A DNA stretch of 64,000 nucleotides from Marinospirillum perlucidum (GTDB taxonomy: Bacteria > Pseudomonadota > Gammaproteobacteria > Pseudomonadales > Halomonadaceae): assembly GCF_003336805.1 (NCBI RefSeq), contig NZ_QFWJ01000003.1, forward strand, positions 1 to 64,000, written 5' to 3'. The notes beneath the pieces are model-generated. The model did not search any database, was not told where the DNA came from, and worked only from the letters and a program-made list of their open reading frames with translations. This document shows positions 47,806-56,352 of the stretch, piece by piece (position 1 is the first letter of the stretch; every line of letters starts with the position of its first letter). The translations under genes and the position numbers were made by a program.

Positions 47806-47842
47806 CAGTAAAAGGGCAGCTGTTGAGCTTGCCCTTTTACTG
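47806..47842. terminator. bidirectional terminator-like hairpin between ndk and rlmN
   Basis: A perfect 13-bp inverted repeat, CAGTAAAAGGGCA and TGCCCTTTTACTG, surrounds an 11-base loop. The U-tract is part of the outer stem, so it may act in either direction. The rest of the 182-bp ndk-rlmN spacer holds further short hairpins (47848-47857 and near 47870-47886) but no gene. Confidence 0.7.
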
Positions 47843-47925
47843 GGAGTGCCTCGAGGCTTTTTGGAGTCCGGCTTGCGGCTGCAAGCTCTTGGCCTAGAGG
47901 TTTTTTTATGCCTTGCAGCTGATAA

Positions 47926-48354
47926 TCAGCCGCGTGGGCAGATTTCTTCAGTCTTGAAGAAATAGGCTACTTCACGTGCTGCGGATTCGGGAGAGTCCGA
48001 GCCATGAACAGCGTTGGCATCAATGGAGTTGGCGAAGTCAGCACGGATAGTGCCGGCTGCAGCTTCCTGAGGGTTGGTGGCACCCATGAGATCACGGTTC
48101 TGGGCAATGGCATTTTCACCTTCCAGTACCTGCACAACAACCGGGCCGGAAGTCATGAAGCCGACCAGATCCTTGAAGAAGGGGCGTTCCTTGTGCTCGG
48201 CATAGAAGCCTTCAGCCTGTTCCTGGCTCAGGTGCAGCATTTTTGCAGCAACAATCTTCAGGCCTGCTTTTTCAAAGCGGGACAGAATTTCACCGATAAC
48301 ATTTTTAGCGACGGCATCGGGTTTAATAATGGACAGTGTACGCTCAACGGCCAT
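47926..48354 (-). CDS. ndk: nucleoside diphosphate kinase
   Basis: Equilibrates NTP and dNTP gamma-phosphates. The N-terminal [15 protein letters not shown] and the phospho-histidine motif [12 protein letters not shown] are clear. 142 residues, as usual. GGAG precedes the ATG. A TATAAT-like -10 overlaps the iscA stop codon 40 bases upstream, so a separate ndk promoter is possible. In relatives ndk follows the complete isc operon. Confidence 0.98.
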   Translation of the reverse strand: MAVERTLSIIKPDAVAKNVIGEILSRFEKAGLKIVAAKMLHLSQEQAEGFYAEHKERPFFKDLVGFMTSGPVVVQVLEGENAIAQNRDLMGATNPQEAAAGTIRADFANSIDANAVHGSDSPESAAREVAYFFKTEEICPRG

Positions 48355-48397
48355 TTACATCTCCAGGATTGGGTTGGGGGTTAAACTTTCGGCGCAA

Positions 48398-48721
48398 TTA
48401 TACGCTGAAGCTCTCTCCACAACCACACTCGTCTTTAACATGAGGGTTGTTAAAGCGGAAAAAACGGTTCAAGCCCTCCTGAACATAGTCCACTTCCGTG
48501 CCTTCCAGCATGGGGAGGGAATCCTGATCCACCAGAATCTTCACGCCCTGTTCTTCAAAAACGGCATCGTTGGCTTCAATGCGGTCTGCAAAGTCGAGCA
48601 CATAGGAGTAGCCGGAACAACCACTGGGCTTGACCTTGACTCTCAGGCCTTCACCCTGGCCACGATCCTGCAGACATTTTTTGATGTGGTCTGCTGCTGA
48701 AGCAGTAATGGAAACAGACAT
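48398..48721 (-). CDS. iscA: iron-sulphur cluster assembly protein IscA
   Basis: A-type carrier for Fe-S cluster delivery. The three cluster cysteines are C35 (KPSGCSGYSY) and C99 and C101 (KDECGCGESF), the same numbers as in E. coli IscA. Length of 107 matches. AGAGGTGA lies upstream of the ATG. It directly follows iscS (17 bases), with no iscU between and no hscB, hscA, fdx or iscX after it; ndk comes next. Confidence 0.95.
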   Translation of the reverse strand: MSVSITASAADHIKKCLQDRGQGEGLRVKVKPSGCSGYSYVLDFADRIEANDAVFEEQGVKILVDQDSLPMLEGTEVDYVQEGLNRFFRFNNPHVKDECGCGESFSV

Positions 48722-48738
48722 GATGCTTCACCTCTTGA

Positions 48739-49881
48739 TTAGGAGTTCAGACGTTCCAGCGCCTGATTGACCAGTTGTCCGGCCTTCAGGGCTTCTTCGC
48801 GGGTTAGATAACGTCCGAAACTGAAACGTACGCTGCTCAGAGCTTCGGCTCTGGGCAAACCGACGGCTGTTAATACATAAGATGGGTCCAGCGTGGCCGA
48901 GTTGCAAGCTGAACCCGTGGAAACGGCCAGATCAGGCAGGGCCAGGATCAGGGTTTCCGCTTCGATACCCGGAAAGGCCAGGTTGATAATACCGGGCCAG
49001 TTATCCGCAGCTGTTCCTGTCTGACGATAAAATTGCGGATCTAGTTGCTGTAAAAAAACAGTTCGGCAATCGCTGATGTGCTCGGCATCTGCCTGCAGGT
49101 TTTCCTGGGCCAGACGGGCGGCTTCGCCCATGCCGACCAGCTGGTGAGTAGGCAGGGTGCCGGATCGCATGCCTCTTTCGTGACCACCACCATGAATCAG
49201 CGCTTCCAGTTTGACCTGGGGTTCCCGGCGTACATAAAGCGCGCCGACTCCCTTGGGGCCATAGAACTTGTGGGCACTGAGCGACAGGAGGTCGATGTTC
49301 AGGGCTGTGACATCGATGGGCAATTTGCCCGCTGCCTGGGCAGCATCCACGTGCAGTAAAGCCGGATGTTCCTTGAGTAGTTCACCCACCTGGGTAATGG
49401 GATTGAGGCTGCCCAGTTCATTGTTGATCAGCATCAGGGACACCAGGAGGGTGTCTTCGCGAAGTACTTCGGCGACCTGTTCGACCTGGATGCGGCCCTG
49501 GTTGTCGGGTTGCAAACGGGTGATCTCCCAGCCCTGGGTTTCCAGCCAGTCACAGGTATCCCCCACTGCCTTGTGTTCAATGCGCGAGGTAATGATATGC
49601 CGTCCCCGGTCAGGGTTGGCTCTTGCTGCACCGATCAGGGCCAGGTTGTTGGCTTCGGTGGCTCCCGAAGTCCAGACAATTTCTCTCAGGTCAGCGCCGA
49701 TCAGATCAGCGACCTGGCTGCGGGCTTTTTCCACGGCCTGCTCCGCCTGCCAGCCGGACAGGTGAGAGCGCGAAGCGGGATTGGCAAAGCAGCCATCCAG
49801 CGTCAGATACTCGGCCATCAGTGCGGCAACTTCAGGTGCTGCCGGCGTGGTGGCAGCATAATCCAGGTAAATTGGGGTCAT
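48739..49881 (-). CDS. iscS: cysteine desulfurase IscS, lacking the C-terminal tail
   Basis: PLP enzyme that takes sulphur from cysteine for Fe-S clusters and tRNA thiolation. PLP lysine K205 lies in SLSAHKFYGPKG; the persulphide cysteine is C326 in STGSACNSATLDPSYVL. From MTPIYLDYAATTP it has 380 residues, against 404 in E. coli. It ends at VNQALERLNS, so the roughly 20-residue tail (SPLWEM... in E. coli) that helps bind IscU is missing. An upstream start at 50004 would overlap iscR and is rejected. The short C-terminus and the lack of iscU next door may be linked (inference). NifS-like desulfurase is an alternative name. Confidence 0.92.
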   Translation of the reverse strand: MTPIYLDYAATTPAAPEVAALMAEYLTLDGCFANPASRSHLSGWQAEQAVEKARSQVADLIGADLREIVWTSGATEANNLALIGAARANPDRGRHIITSRIEHKAVGDTCDWLETQGWEITRLQPDNQGRIQVEQVAEVLREDTLLVSLMLINNELGSLNPITQVGELLKEHPALLHVDAAQAAGKLPIDVTALNIDLLSLSAHKFYGPKGVGALYVRREPQVKLEALIHGGGHERGMRSGTLPTHQLVGMGEAARLAQENLQADAEHISDCRTVFLQQLDPQFYRQTGTAADNWPGIINLAFPGIEAETLILALPDLAVSTGSACNSATLDPSYVLTAVGLPRAEALSSVRFSFGRYLTREEALKAGQLVNQALERLNS

Positions 49882-49891
49882 CTTGGCAGGC

Positions 49892-50368
49892 TTAGACGGC
49901 AGATAGCTGAATTTTTTCTTCCTGCAGAGCAGTTGTGGATTCGTCCGCTGCTTCCAGGTTGAGGGTTTCTTCCTTGGCCACGAGTTCTGCCAGGCTAATG
50001 CCATTAAGGAATTGATGGATTTGATCGGACAGCTGGCACCAGAGATGGTGGGTCAGACAGGTTCCACCCTGGCGACAATCGCCCTTGCCTCGGCAGCGGG
50101 TGGCATCCACGGATTCATTGACCGCATCAATGACCTGGGCGACATAGATATCGCTGCTATTTCTGGCCAGCTGGTAGCCACCGCCGGGTCCGCGCACACT
50201 GGTTACCAGCTCGTTGCGGCGCAGGCGGGCAAACAGCTGTTCCAGATAGGACAGCGAAATTTCCTGGCGGCTGGAAATATCAGCCAGAGAAACCGGCCCC
50301 TTGCGGGCGTTTAAAGCCAGATCCAGCATGGCGGTGACGGCATAACGGCCTTTGGTGGTCAGTCTCAT
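49892..50368 (-). CDS. iscR: Fe-S responsive regulator IscR
   Basis: Rrf2-family repressor that senses Fe-S status through a [2Fe-2S] cluster. Winged helix at the N-terminus ([43 protein letters not shown]). Cluster ligands C92, C98, C104 and H107 lie in [18 protein letters not shown], at exactly the E. coli positions. 158 residues. It has its own promoter, with a probable type 1 IscR site, so autoregulation is expected. Confidence 0.96.
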   Translation of the reverse strand: MRLTTKGRYAVTAMLDLALNARKGPVSLADISSRQEISLSYLEQLFARLRRNELVTSVRGPGGGYQLARNSSDIYVAQVIDAVNESVDATRCRGKGDCRQGGTCLTHHLWCQLSDQIHQFLNGISLAELVAKEETLNLEAADESTTALQEEKIQLSAV

Positions 50369-50402
50369 GGTGCTAGCCCCTGATTCGGTGGTAAGTCACC
50401 TG

Positions 50403-50431
50403 ATTATGCAAAGACCTTGTATTTTAGTCAA
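50403..50431 (-). promoter_or_regulatory. iscR promoter with IscR type 1-like half-site
   Basis: On the minus strand, -35 TTGACT (50431-50426) and -10 CATAAT (50408-50403) are 17 bases apart. Around the -35 box the sequence TACTTGACTAAAATA fits the left half of the published type 1 IscR consensus at almost every position, while the right half is degenerate. Confidence 0.65.
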
Positions 50432-50441
50432 GTAATACTGG

Positions 50442-51287
50442 TTATTTGTCGCCAGAAGCCTTGTCGGGACGTCGACCTATCTCGTCAAGGCCGCAGATGG
50501 CACAGATATCCCCGTCTTCAGCGAGATCTTCTTCATTGAGTTCGGGCATGTCTTCTTCCCGGAAACTGCTGTCCAGCCGATGCAGGGCCCTGCAGATTTC
50601 ACCCATGCGTTGATCCTGGGCGTGCATATGATCGAGCAGGCCGCGAATCGATTTGGCCACAGGGTCGGGCATTTCCTGACTGATCCCGTAGGCATCAAAA
50701 CCAAAGCGTTTCTGGGCGGCGGCACGTCTTTCTGGATCGACATCAAATTCTTCATCGGTGTAGTTATCCGGCTGGCTGCGCAGCACGATACGACCGGGAA
50801 TCCCGACTACGGTGGCACCGGCGGGGACTTCTTTGGTGACCACGGCATTGGAGCCCACCTTGGCGCCTTCACCCACGGTAAAAGGGCCGAGAATCTTGGC
50901 TCCGGCACCGACTATCACGTTGTTTTCCAGGGTAGGGTGGCGCTTACCCTTGTTCCAGCTGGTGCCGCCCAGGGTGACGCCGTGATAGAGGGTGACGTCA
51001 TCACCGATTTGAGCGGTTTCACCGATGACGATGCCCATGCCGTGGTCAATAAAAAAGCGTTGGCCGATTTTGGCGCCGGGATGGATTTCAATGCCGGTAA
51101 ACCAGCGGGCCCAGGTTGAAAGCCAGCGAGCCAGCCATTTGAGTCCCTTGTTCCAGAGCCAGTGGTTAGCCCGGTGAAAAAGCAGGGCGTGTAGACCTGG
51201 GTAGGTGGTTAGCACTTCAAACCAGTTGCGGGCAGCCGGGTCTCTGGCAAAAACACTGTTAATGTCGTCTCGGATTTGTCTGAACAT
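50442..51287 (-). CDS. cysE: serine O-acetyltransferase
   Basis: Makes O-acetylserine for cysteine synthesis, so it supplies the substrate of IscS. The N-terminal helical part starts with [21 protein letters not shown]; the left-handed beta-helix contains [42 protein letters not shown] and [17 protein letters not shown]-terminal extension with CAICG is longer than in E. coli. A GTG at 51299, overlapping the trmJ stop, would add four residues. 281 residues; the short N-terminus is typical of pseudomonad CysE. Confidence 0.96.
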   Translation of the reverse strand: MFRQIRDDINSVFARDPAARNWFEVLTTYPGLHALLFHRANHWLWNKGLKWLARWLSTWARWFTGIEIHPGAKIGQRFFIDHGMGIVIGETAQIGDDVTLYHGVTLGGTSWNKGKRHPTLENNVIVGAGAKILGPFTVGEGAKVGSNAVVTKEVPAGATVVGIPGRIVLRSQPDNYTDEEFDVDPERRAAAQKRFGFDAYGISQEMPDPVAKSIRGLLDHMHAQDQRMGEICRALHRLDSSFREEDMPELNEEDLAEDGDICAICGLDEIGRRPDKASGDK

Positions 51288-51295
51288 CAGAAATC

Positions 51296-52075
51296 TCACT
51301 TTTGGGTTCCAGCGACCTTTTGAGTGCTGGTCAAAATGCCTCTCAATATATTGACCTCGGTGGTATCGGGCCGGGCGCGCAGATAGAGGCGTCGGAGGCG
51401 GCTCATCAGTTGCTTGGGGTTATTGGGATCATGGAAGTCGATATCAACCAGCGTGGTCTCCAGGTGTTCAAAAAAACGCTCCAGTGACCGGCTGTCGGCC
51501 AGAGGGGCATCCCATTCGGTGCCAAAGGGCAGGTGGGCAGTCTGTTCTTTTTCAGCCGTTTGTTCATTTGCCGACATGCGTAATTCATAGCTAAGTACTT
51601 GCACGGCAGCGGCCAGGTTCAGCGAGCTGAACTCCGGGTTGGTGGGGATATGCACGTGCAGGTGGCATAAATGCAGCTCTTCATTGCTCAGACCTCGGTC
51701 TTCACGACCGAACACCAGGGCGATCCGGTGTTCGGGTTGTTCCAGTTCTGCATGCAAACGCCCTGCCAGTTGCCGCGGATTAAGTAGCGGCCAGGGTAGA
51801 TGGCGCGAACGGGCACTGGTGCCGGCAACCAGGGTGCGGTCCTCCAGGGCTTCTTCCAGGGTGGCGGCTACCTGGACGCCATCAAGGATGTCCGTGGCCC
51901 CGGAAGAGCGGAAAACCGCTTCGGGGTGGGGGAACTGGGCTCGCGGTGCAACCAGCCAGAGGTCTTTAAGGCCCATGTTTTTCATGGCTCGGGCGACACC
52001 ACCAATATTGCCCGGATGGGAAGTGCCCACCAGAATAATACGAACAGAATCCAGCAAGGCGTTTTGGTCTGACAT
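51296..52075 (-). CDS. trmJ: tRNA (cytidine/uridine-2'-O-)-methyltransferase TrmJ
   Basis: SPOUT-class enzyme methylating the 2'-O of nucleotide 32 in tRNAs. Knot-forming blocks are [37 protein letters not shown] and [24 protein letters not shown]. 259 residues, close to E. coli TrmJ (246). First gene of the leftward run, divergent from suhB. Confidence 0.95.
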   Translation of the reverse strand: MSDQNALLDSVRIILVGTSHPGNIGGVARAMKNMGLKDLWLVAPRAQFPHPEAVFRSSGATDILDGVQVAATLEEALEDRTLVAGTSARSRHLPWPLLNPRQLAGRLHAELEQPEHRIALVFGREDRGLSNEELHLCHLHVHIPTNPEFSSLNLAAAVQVLSYELRMSANEQTAEKEQTAHLPFGTEWDAPLADSRSLERFFEHLETTLVDIDFHDPNNPKQLMSRLRRLYLRARPDTTEVNILRGILTSTQKVAGTQK

Positions 52076-52184
52076 GGAGTTTTCCTGAAAAAAGACTGGA
52101 AAGAGTCTGGATGGCTTGTTATTACGTGAAAACCGTCTATCATACCCTTCCCCTTAGTTCCTTAACAATCACAGCCGGTGAAGT

Positions 52185-52967
52185 ATGCATCCGACACTGC
52201 AATTGGCACTGCGCGCAGCTCGCAGTGTCAGCGAACACTATGAATACGTATTAGAGCGTCTGGATCTGGCGCGTAGCGATAAAACCCTGCCTGATTTGCT
52301 GGCCACCTGCGGCAAACGGGTAGAGCAGTCCATTCAGCGTCAACTGGTTCGCGCGCATCCGAATGCTTCCTTCAAGGGCGGTCGCGTGCAGCTGGAAGGC
52401 AGTGGTGAACTCTGCTGGAAAGTGGACTCGTTGGTCGGGAAGGCCAACCTGCAGCGCGGTTATCCGGCTTTTGCCCTGTCCATCTCCATCTATCAGCGTG
52501 ATCGTCTTGAGCATGTGGTTCTTCTAAACCCAGCGACGGGTCAGGAATACCTGGCCAGCCGCGGTCGCGGTGCTACCTTGAATGGGCGCCGTATTCGTGT
52601 GCTCAACGGCTGGAATGCCCAGGATGCAGCGGTTGCGCTGCCCTTGCCGGCAGCCGGTCTGCGCGGCCAACTGATGCCGACCTATCTAAAGCTGCTGCAG
52701 GTGGTGATGGATATTAGCCAGATTTATGCCAGTGGCTGTGATCTTCTCGATATTTGTGCGGTAGCGGCCGGTCAGCTGGATGCGGCGATTCTCCTGGGTG
52801 CCGATGAAGAGCAGCTGGCGCCTGCCTTGCTGATGCTCAAGGAAGCAGGCGGTCTGTCCGGTGATCTCACGGGTGCGCCCAGTCTGGGTGAACAGGGTCG
52901 CCTGCTGGTGACCAATCCCAAGGCCTTCCGCTCTCTGGTCAGCCAGCTGAAATCCCAGCTCAACTAA
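52185..52967 (+). CDS. suhB: SuhB/inositol monophosphatase-like protein with degenerate active site
   Basis: In position and fold this is SuhB (start MHPTLQLALRAAR as in E. coli MHPMLNIAVRAAR). SuhB acts in rRNA antitermination complexes and also as inositol monophosphatase. The catalytic metal motifs are largely lost: E. coli DPLDGTTNF reads DSLVGKANL (D81 kept, second Asp replaced by V84), the TEESGE block reads KGGRVQ/EGSGE, and the C-terminal WD motif reads GADEEQ. Phosphatase activity is therefore unlikely, while a structural antitermination role could remain (inference). 260 residues, no frameshift, so not a decaying gene by appearance. Confidence 0.88.
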   Translation: MHPTLQLALRAARSVSEHYEYVLERLDLARSDKTLPDLLATCGKRVEQSIQRQLVRAHPNASFKGGRVQLEGSGELCWKVDSLVGKANLQRGYPAFALSISIYQRDRLEHVVLLNPATGQEYLASRGRGATLNGRRIRVLNGWNAQDAAVALPLPAAGLRGQLMPTYLKLLQVVMDISQIYASGCDLLDICAVAAGQLDAAILLGADEEQLAPALLMLKEAGGLSGDLTGAPSLGEQGRLLVTNPKAFRSLVSQLKSQLN

Positions 52968-52989
52968 GCTTTACTGCGAGTAAGCTGAT

Positions 52990-53018
52990 AACCCGGTCTT
53001 TTTAGGCCGGGTTTTTTT
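52990..53018 (+). terminator. terminator after suhB
   Basis: AACCCGG pairs with CCGGGTT around a ten-base loop, followed by TTTTTTT. It separates suhB from the iron-binding protein gene. Confidence 0.9.
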
Positions 53019-53050
53019 ATGGGTGCTAGTTGATAGGTGCGAGTACAAGT

Positions 53051-53069
53051 GATTGTAATTATCATTTAC
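53051..53069 (+). promoter_or_regulatory. Fur-box-like site
   Basis: The 19 bases GATTGTAATTATCATTTAC match the classical Fur box GATAATGATAATCATTATC at 13 positions. It lies about 70 bases upstream of the Fe(III)-binding protein start, in an AT-rich promoter region, and may also control the downstream TonB cluster by readthrough. Confidence 0.62.
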
Positions 53070-53137
53070 ACCCTTGGTGCAGTTTGATAAGCTGACGCTA
53101 TTGGTTTGATAGTTGAAACTTCATGCGAGGAAAAATG

Positions 53138-54136
53138 ATGTCCAAGAAACTCTTTACTCCCCTGGCGCTGGCTGGCGCTCTGCTGGTTGCTCCTGTTGTC
53201 TCTGCCACCACCCTGACCCTTTATTCCGGTCGTGGTGAATCCATGGTGCAGCCACTGATTGACCAGTTCTCCGAAGAAACCGGCATCAGTGTTGATGTAC
53301 GCTATGGTGGAACCGCGCAGCTGGCTGTTCTGCTGCAGGAAGAAGGCGACCGCACGCCTGCAGACCTCTACTGGGGTCAGGATGCCGGCGCCATGGGTGC
53401 TGTGAGCAAGGCTGGCCTACTGGCATCTCTGCCCGAAAGCCTTTACCAGGATCTGCCCAGCATCTACAAGAGCGTAACCGGTAACTGGATTGCTACGACC
53501 GGTCGTGCACGCCTGTTCGTCTATTCTCCTGAGCGCACTGATGCTGAAGATCATCCTGAAAGCGTTTTCGATCTGACTGATGAACAGTATGAAGGCCGCG
53601 TTGGTTGGGCACCCACCAACGGTTCTTTCCAGTCTTTTGTCACCGCCATGCGCGTTGAATACGGTGATGAGCGTACTCTGGAATGGCTGGAAGGCATGAA
53701 AGAAAACAATGCCAAGGTATTCCGCAACAACTCCACTCAGGTTCAGGGTGTTGCCGATGGCGAGATCGACTATGGCCTGGTTAACAACTACTACCTGCCT
53801 CGCTTCACCAAAAACGATGCGGACTTCCCTGCTGACCAGGACTTCTTCCAGGATGGCGACATCGGTAACCTGATGAACGTGGCTGGTGTGGGTATCCTTA
53901 AAGCCAGTGATGAGCAGGAAGCTGCGCGTGAATTCATTCGCTTCTTGATTTCTCCTGCTGCCCAGCAGTATTTTGCTCTGGAAGTGAACGAATACCCGGT
54001 CATCGACGGTGTGATTCAGAACCGTCATTCCGAGCCTTACCAGGAAGCTCTGGAAGCCAGCCCTGAGATTGACCTGGATGATCTCGATGATCTGGAAGGA
54101 ACACTTGATCTGCTGCGTCAAGCAGGCCTGATCTAA
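53138..54136 (+). CDS. periplasmic Fe(III)-binding protein (FbpA/FutA type)
   Basis: Substrate-binding protein of a ferric-iron ABC importer. Signal peptide SKKLFTPLALAGALLVAPVVSA, then LTLYSGRGESMVQPLIDQF, typical of ferric-binding proteins. The double tyrosine Y218-Y219 in LVNNYYLPRF matches the iron-coordinating pair of FbpA. The second of two adjacent ATG codons is chosen, seven bases after GAGG. About 332 residues. No permease or ATPase gene is next to it, so the partners lie elsewhere. The Fur-like box upstream supports an iron role. Confidence 0.9.
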   Translation: MSKKLFTPLALAGALLVAPVVSATTLTLYSGRGESMVQPLIDQFSEETGISVDVRYGGTAQLAVLLQEEGDRTPADLYWGQDAGAMGAVSKAGLLASLPESLYQDLPSIYKSVTGNWIATTGRARLFVYSPERTDAEDHPESVFDLTDEQYEGRVGWAPTNGSFQSFVTAMRVEYGDERTLEWLEGMKENNAKVFRNNSTQVQGVADGEIDYGLVNNYYLPRFTKNDADFPADQDFFQDGDIGNLMNVAGVGILKASDEQEAAREFIRFLISPAAQQYFALEVNEYPVIDGVIQNRHSEPYQEALEASPEIDLDDLDDLEGTLDLLRQAGLI

Positions 54137-54151
54137 GCCTTTCAGGAACCG

Positions 54152-54180
54152 AACCGGGGCCCCGTTGCCCCGGTTTTTTT
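54152..54180 (+). terminator. terminator after the Fe-binding protein gene
   Basis: AACCGGGGC pairs with GCCCCGGTT around CCCGTT and is followed by a seven-T run. It is only 12 bases before the DUF3450 start, so some readthrough may feed the TonB cluster. Confidence 0.9.
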
Positions 54181-54191
54181 ACGAGAAGCTG

Positions 54192-54989
54192 ATGAACAAA
54201 TTTTTTACCCTCCCCGCCTTCTTTGTTCTTCTTATCTCCATGAATGCCTGGAGCCAAAATACCGACAGCCAGGCATCCCGCGATCTGGAAGCGGCTACCC
54301 AGGAGCAGGCTCGTGTCATTCAAGCCGAGGTGGAAGCCCTGAGCCAGGAACGTCAGGCAGACTTTCAGGCCTGGCGCCAGATTAGACGCGAAACCCTGGT
54401 GCTGGAAGCCTATAACCAGCGTTTGCAGGCTTGGAATCAGCAGCTGCAAGAGCAGATAGATCGCCTCAATACCCAACTGGAAAGTCTGGATACCACCCGC
54501 GAGCAGTTGGAACCCCTGTTGTGGGAAATGGCCGAGCGCCTGCAAGCCTTTGTCCGTCATGATCTGCCTTTCCGTCTGGAGGAGCGCCTGGCCAGGGTTG
54601 AAGAACTCCACCAACTACTGCAGCGCGTGGATGTCAGTCATGCAGAAAAACTGCGCCAACTTTTAGCAAGCTACCGTCAAGAAGTCAGTCAGGGGCGGGA
54701 GCTTCAGATCTCGCGAGAACTGATTCAATTATCGACCAGTTCGGATGCGCAGATGGTGACCCTACTGCGTCTGGGTCGTGTGGGCCTTTATTACCTCAGT
54801 GAAGATCAGCAGCGCGCCGGGGTCTGGCAAGCAGCCACCCAAACCTGGAAGCCCCTGGATTCCAGTCAGAGAAATCAAGTAATCCAGGGCATAGAACTGG
54901 CCCAGGAAAGAGGCCTGCCGCAACTGCTGGAATTACCTCTGTCAGTGCCTTTGCGTGAAGCTGGGGAGGCCCGTCATGAAAACCTGTAA
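54192..54989 (+). CDS. DUF3450 family periplasmic protein
   Basis: First gene of the TonB2-type cluster. Signal peptide (FFTLPAFFVLLISMNAWS) followed by a long coiled coil (about residues 30-110, rich in Gln, Glu, Arg and Leu) and a C-terminal part with LLRLGRVGLYYLSEDQQRAGVW. DUF3450 proteins accompany TtpC/ExbB proteins in Vibrio and Shewanella TonB2 loci; their exact role is unclear. The start at 54192 gives the signal peptide at the N-terminus. Its end overlaps the next gene's start by 14 bases. Confidence 0.85.
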   Translation: MNKFFTLPAFFVLLISMNAWSQNTDSQASRDLEAATQEQARVIQAEVEALSQERQADFQAWRQIRRETLVLEAYNQRLQAWNQQLQEQIDRLNTQLESLDTTREQLEPLLWEMAERLQAFVRHDLPFRLEERLARVEELHQLLQRVDVSHAEKLRQLLASYRQEVSQGRELQISRELIQLSTSSDAQMVTLLRLGRVGLYYLSEDQQRAGVWQAATQTWKPLDSSQRNQVIQGIELAQERGLPQLLELPLSVPLREAGEARHENL

Positions 54990-56352
54990 GCTGCTTTGTT
55001 TAACGCTTGTCCTGCTTCTGCCCTGGAGTGGAGTGACTGCCGAATCGCGCTTGCCGGAAGATCACTGGCGTGAACTCCTGGAGACCACCCGCGAGGCAGC
55101 AATCGAACGCCAAGTGGATGAAGAAGCGCGTTTGCAGTTGCAACGCGAAGCCGCGACGGCCCAGGCCCAGGCTTTGGCTAATGCCCGTGCCCAGTTGGCT
55201 GCCGCTGAACAGCAAAGAAATGAGCTGGAAGCTCGTCAGGAAGAGCTTGAAGCCACCCTGGCCACCACCCGAGAGCAACTCAGCCGCCGTTCCGCCTCCT
55301 TAGGTGAAGTCTTTTCGGTCTATCGGGAGGAAAGGGGCAGCTTCCACGCTTTATTATTGGACGCTCTCTTTTCCCTGCACAATCCCGAGTTGCTGGAGAA
55401 ATTACAGCCCGGCCAAGGGGAAGAAGTACCGGCCATTGCTGACTTGCGTGACCTCTGGAAAGCCATGCAACAGGCTTGGCTGGCTTCCGGTCAGCTACAA
55501 GCCTTTACCGGGCCCTGGATTGATGCTCAGGGCCAGCAGCAGGAGAGTGAGCTGCTGCGCGTGGGGGATCTGCAACTGTTAAATTCCCAGGGATTGTTGC
55601 GCTATGAGCGCCAACAGCCCCCCCAGCTCTGGTCACGCCAACCGGATGCCGGGGCAGAATTAACCCGGGATTATCTGGCGGCTGAAGGGGAAAGCCTCTT
55701 GTTGGACCCTGCCCGAGGCCAGACCTTGAATCTCTACAATCAACAGCCCGGTCTGCTTGAGCGTCTGCAACAGGGTGGCCTGGTGGGTTATCTGATACTC
55801 TTTTTAGGCGTGGTGGGGCTGCTGGTTGCCGCTGTTCAATACCTGCGTCTGAGTGCTGAAAAGAAACGCCTGAAAAAGCAATTGCAGGCTTTGCAAAGCC
55901 CGCAGAGTGATAACCTGCTAGGCCGCATTCTGGTCAAGATGCAAAGGGAAGCTGCTGGTAAGGAGCGTCTGCCTGAAGCCCTGGAAGCTCGCCTGGATGA
56001 ACTCCTGTTGAAAGAAGCCGGTCAACTGGACAAGGGGCTTTCCTGGGTTAAACTCCTGGCGGCCATAGCTCCGTTGCTGGGACTGCTGGGAACTGTGACC
56101 GGGATGATTGCTACCTTCCAGGCAATTACCCTGTTTGGCACCAGTGATCCCTCGATGATGGCCTCGGGCATCTCCCAGGCATTGATGACTACGGTACTGG
56201 GTTTGATTACTGCTGTTCCCCTGCTGCTGGCTCACTTACTCTTGCAGGGGCGCTGCCGTCACCTGGCGCGCATCCTAGAAGCGGAAACCTCGGCTTGGCT
56301 GGCTGGATGTCTGGGGTCCGAGCGGGAGAGGCCCGCAGGAGATCCCTCTTGA
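54976..56352 (+). CDS. TtpC-like MotA/TolQ/ExbB proton channel protein
   Basis: A 458-residue fusion: signal peptide (LLCLTLVLLLPWSGVTA), periplasmic coiled coil (about 30-120) and mixed domain, then a TM helix (GLVGYLILFLGVVGLLVAAV) and a C-terminal ExbB/TolQ channel domain with WVKLLAAIAPLLGLLGTVTGMIATFQ and the last TM pair (MTTVLGLITAVPLLLAHLLL). This layout is that of TtpC, the extra component essential to Vibrio TonB2 systems. GGAGG lies six bases before the ATG. Its stop overlaps the TTG start of exbB. Confidence 0.88.
   Translation: MKTCKLLCLTLVLLLPWSGVTAESRLPEDHWRELLETTREAAIERQVDEEARLQLQREAATAQAQALANARAQLAAAEQQRNELEARQEELEATLATTREQLSRRSASLGEVFSVYREERGSFHALLLDALFSLHNPELLEKLQPGQGEEVPAIADLRDLWKAMQQAWLASGQLQAFTGPWIDAQGQQQESELLRVGDLQLLNSQGLLRYERQQPPQLWSRQPDAGAELTRDYLAAEGESLLLDPARGQTLNLYNQQPGLLERLQQGGLVGYLILFLGVVGLLVAAVQYLRLSAEKKRLKKQLQALQSPQSDNLLGRILVKMQREAAGKERLPEALEARLDELLLKEAGQLDKGLSWVKLLAAIAPLLGLLGTVTGMIATFQAITLFGTSDPSMMASGISQALMTTVLGLITAVPLLLAHLLLQGRCRHLARILEAETSAWLAGCLGSERERPAGDPS

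Noticed and set aside
48722-48738. A hidden or frameshifted iscU between iscS and iscA
   Set aside because: Only 17 bases separate the two genes, and no IscU cysteine motif appears in any frame nearby.
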